Of a stretch of 64,000 bases of DNA, positions 61,973 to 64,000 are shown piece after piece. The DNA is from Paraphysomonas bandaiensis. Taxonomy: Eukaryota; Chrysophyceae. The stretch lies in NCBI GenBank assembly GCA_965644295.1, contig CBFFRP010000277.1, positions 124,001-188,000 of the forward strand. The letters are read 5' to 3'. The position numbers and the translations under genes were made by a program. The notes beneath the pieces are model-generated. The model was not told where the DNA came from and did no database searches. It saw only the letters and a program-made list of their open reading frames with translations. How positions within the stretch are numbered: the stretch's first letter is position 1; every line of letters begins with the position of its first letter.

Positions 61973-63936
61973 TCAATATTCCACACCATGACTTGCTAAA
62001 AATCGTTCAGCTTGAACATGCCACAAATCACTCATTACTATCTGAAGCCCGAACGCCTTTGCCATACCTCTCATTAAAAGAGTGACTCTACCCGCCATTA
62101 GAAAATTCTCAGGCATTTCAAGACACGAGTCCTCCCGTTCCATCCATTCTAAAAACAAGTGCATATTTCTTCCCTGAAGTATATCTGGTGTATCGCGGTC
62201 ATTGTAAAAACACGCATGACGATAAATAATATCCTCATTATTGTGCTCAGTTCTCATGCCCATCTGTTTATACAGGCGCACAATCTCACTTTTGTCATCA
62301 CGGTGAAAAGCAACTATTAGCTTCGCGAACGTAACTCGATCTTCGACAGACATCGTCTTGACCTATTACAGTTGTTATAGAATAGTAAACGTCACGGAGT
62401 CCAGAGTACCTGTCCGTAGTCGATGAGTCCAAGCCGGCCGTCCTCAAGCAGAAGGATATTCCCCGGGTGGGGGTCGCCATTAAATGATCCACACTCCAGT
62501 ATCTGACTCGCATGAACTTCACAAAGAATCTTCAGCGTGTGGCCAAGGTCAAGCAGCGGTGTAGCAGATGTCTCGTGGAAACTATATTTCCACGGTGCAC
62601 TGATAGCAGTGTTCGAGCCAAATATCTGAGAATACACAGGTTGGAGTGTGTGATTATAAACCCATCGAACACTATTAAGAGAAAATGCCCATTTGTTGAG
62701 GAAAAGCATCCACGATATATACGCGTGCTCATTCTGCGACTGTTCAAGGGTTTTCAGCTCAAGCGTACCATCCTTGACAGCCTGCACTCTCTCCGCTTCA
62801 ATCTCCTCAAAACTTCTCGTGTCCCCACTCTGGGCGGCAAGTGCCTTAAATTGCGCCCGCACTCCATCCACCATCTTCACCCCATGTAAAAAATCCATCA
62901 CAAGCAAGTGCTGGGAACAGAGATTCAAGTGTGGGGCAGGAATATCAACAACATGACCCCATATGGGCAAAACACAACTACGCACGCGATTAAGGTTCTC
63001 TGCCTCTCCACGGTAGTCAAATTCTAGTACAGAATACAATTATACCAAGACTATTATCACAGAAGGCAGAACTACCTGTACAAAACTGTTTCTCAATCTC
63101 GTTGAATGTAGGGAGGAATTGTGGGGTTGCGAGTTTGCAGAACATTCTAAGTGTTGCAATATCTGCTCTGAAACGTCTTTCCATATTTGGGAGCTGAACT
63201 TTCACCGCCACTTCTTGGTGAGATTCTCTTAGTACAGCTCGATGGACCTGACCAATCGACGCTACACCAATAGGTTCAGGATCAAATTCCTACAGGCACT
63301 TTACCATTGGTATCATATTAGTGTGGCGTGGTACCTCAAACACATCATCAAATTCCTTGCCTAATTCTGATTTTAATATGTGTGAAACGTAGCTTTTTGC
63401 TTCGTTGTAGTCAGCAAATTCGCTAGGCACATTATCCTGTGTATCTTTAAGCCATGTCATGTAGGCACCAGGGACAAAATCATCCTGGCGGCAGATGAGA
63501 TGGCGACCGAATAACTTTAGTAAAATACCTGTGCACTCATGAGCTGTGCCGTTTTTAGATAAAACCCTCGTAGTCTATAAGTTGTTGTTTTGATGTGATC
63601 TGTATGTTGATCATGAAGACGGTCGTATCGCTCCATCGCATCGTCATCAGATATGACCCCAATATCTTCGTTAAGGAACTGTACATACCGGTACTGTACG
63701 TATACTGGCAGTACATTTCTGATTATAATATTAGCTTGTAGTTATGCTTATCATTCACCACCAAACCTCCAAAAATCAACTGTTCTTGCAGCTCCTTCAT
63801 CATAATTCGAAAAAGCGTACACCCCACCTATCCCAGCGGCCGTAGTGGCTACGACAGATGATACAATGTAATGCCTCCTTGCAAACCGAAACATTAGTCG
63901 GAAAATTATAGTTCGGTTTCGCCTCTTTGGCTTCAA
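61973..63936 (-). CDS. UbiB/ADCK-family atypical kinase (ABC1 domain)
   Basis: Six exons: 63936-63759, 63704-63529, 63484-63335, 63289-63076, 63023-62410 and 62362-61973, giving 573 residues. The N-terminus (MKPKRRNRTIIFRLMFRFARRHY then a hydrophobic VVATTAAGIGGVYAF) suggests mitochondrial import and a membrane anchor. The family marks are NYDEGAARTVDFW, YLKTAQ where most members have KxGQ, PIGVASIGQVH (A-rich loop), VAVKVQLP with the kinase Lys, EFDYRGEAENL (ExD motif), NGDPHPGNILL where most have HGDPHPGN, and GLIDYGQV for DFG. UbiB proteins assist coenzyme Q synthesis or lipid handling; the overall look is closest to ADCK1/5 members. The first intron boundary and the start codon are the least certain parts; a frame upstream (63988) is open to near the window end. 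Confidence 0.88.
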
Positions 63937-64000
63937 TATTAAATATATCCTTGTTTAAACTAATATCCTTCATGTCCTCCCTATACAACAGTACGGAGCA
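63937..64000. other. window edge upstream of the UbiB-like gene
   Basis: Only 64 bases. It may hold the 5' UTR or part of an upstream exon of the UbiB-like gene; this cannot be decided here. Confidence 0.3.

Overview
This is a nuclear genomic window from a unicellular or simple eukaryote. Almost every recognisable gene is split by very short GT-AG introns (about 42-89 bp, mostly 44-57). Products include ER/Golgi, ribosome-biogenesis, mitochondrial and chromatin proteins, a ciliary-type TOG protein and signalling proteins with protist-like domain fusions (kinase-PP2C; ankyrin-zinc finger-kinase-TIR). The exact clade cannot be read from the sequence; a flagellated protist, perhaps a stramenopile, is my tentative guess. 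All exon models below were built by hand from reading frames and splice sites. For every multi-exon model except the transposon-split gene, the exon lengths sum to a multiple of three.

Layout. 1-5254: one orphan gene (413-1330) and AT-rich intergenic DNA with dispersed repeats. 5255-9956 (+): 8-exon TOG/HEAT-repeat protein of the crescerin/TOGARAM type. 12330-16735 (-): a 1370-residue fusion of a protein kinase with a PP2C phosphatase. 17490-18140 (+): RER1. 19032-19982 (-) and 20426-21519 (+): the two Brix-domain ribosome assembly factors BRX1 and RPF2, head to head. 21896-23749 (-): Sac1-type phosphoinositide phosphatase. 24061-28165: a 4.1 kb near-perfect palindrome with 6-bp target duplications, a foldback-type mobile element. 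28403-30940 (+): 14-exon Der/EngA double GTPase, probably organellar. 32222-33731 (+): succinate-CoA ligase beta subunit. 34616-35837 (-): thioredoxin reductase with a hydrophobic leader. 36211-40984 (+): 14-exon SNF2 remodeller with RanBP2-type zinc fingers and a PHD finger. 43343-48384 (-): ankyrin/ZZ-like/kinase/TIR protein. 48984-54565: a complete Ty3/gypsy chromovirus-type LTR retrotransposon with identical LTRs, inserted inside a host gene (48836 to 55598). 57654-58052 (+): small candidate myristoylated protein. 58991-60615 (-): adenylosuccinate lyase. 61973-63936 (-): UbiB/ADCK family atypical kinase.

Two mobile elements and several dispersed non-coding repeat families account for much of the non-genic structure. 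The most unusual items are the large palindromic element, the retrotransposon that splits a host gene and creates a new in-frame N-terminus from its LTR, the two multidomain kinase fusions, and a recurring use of AAG (instead of CAG/TAG) 3' splice sites.
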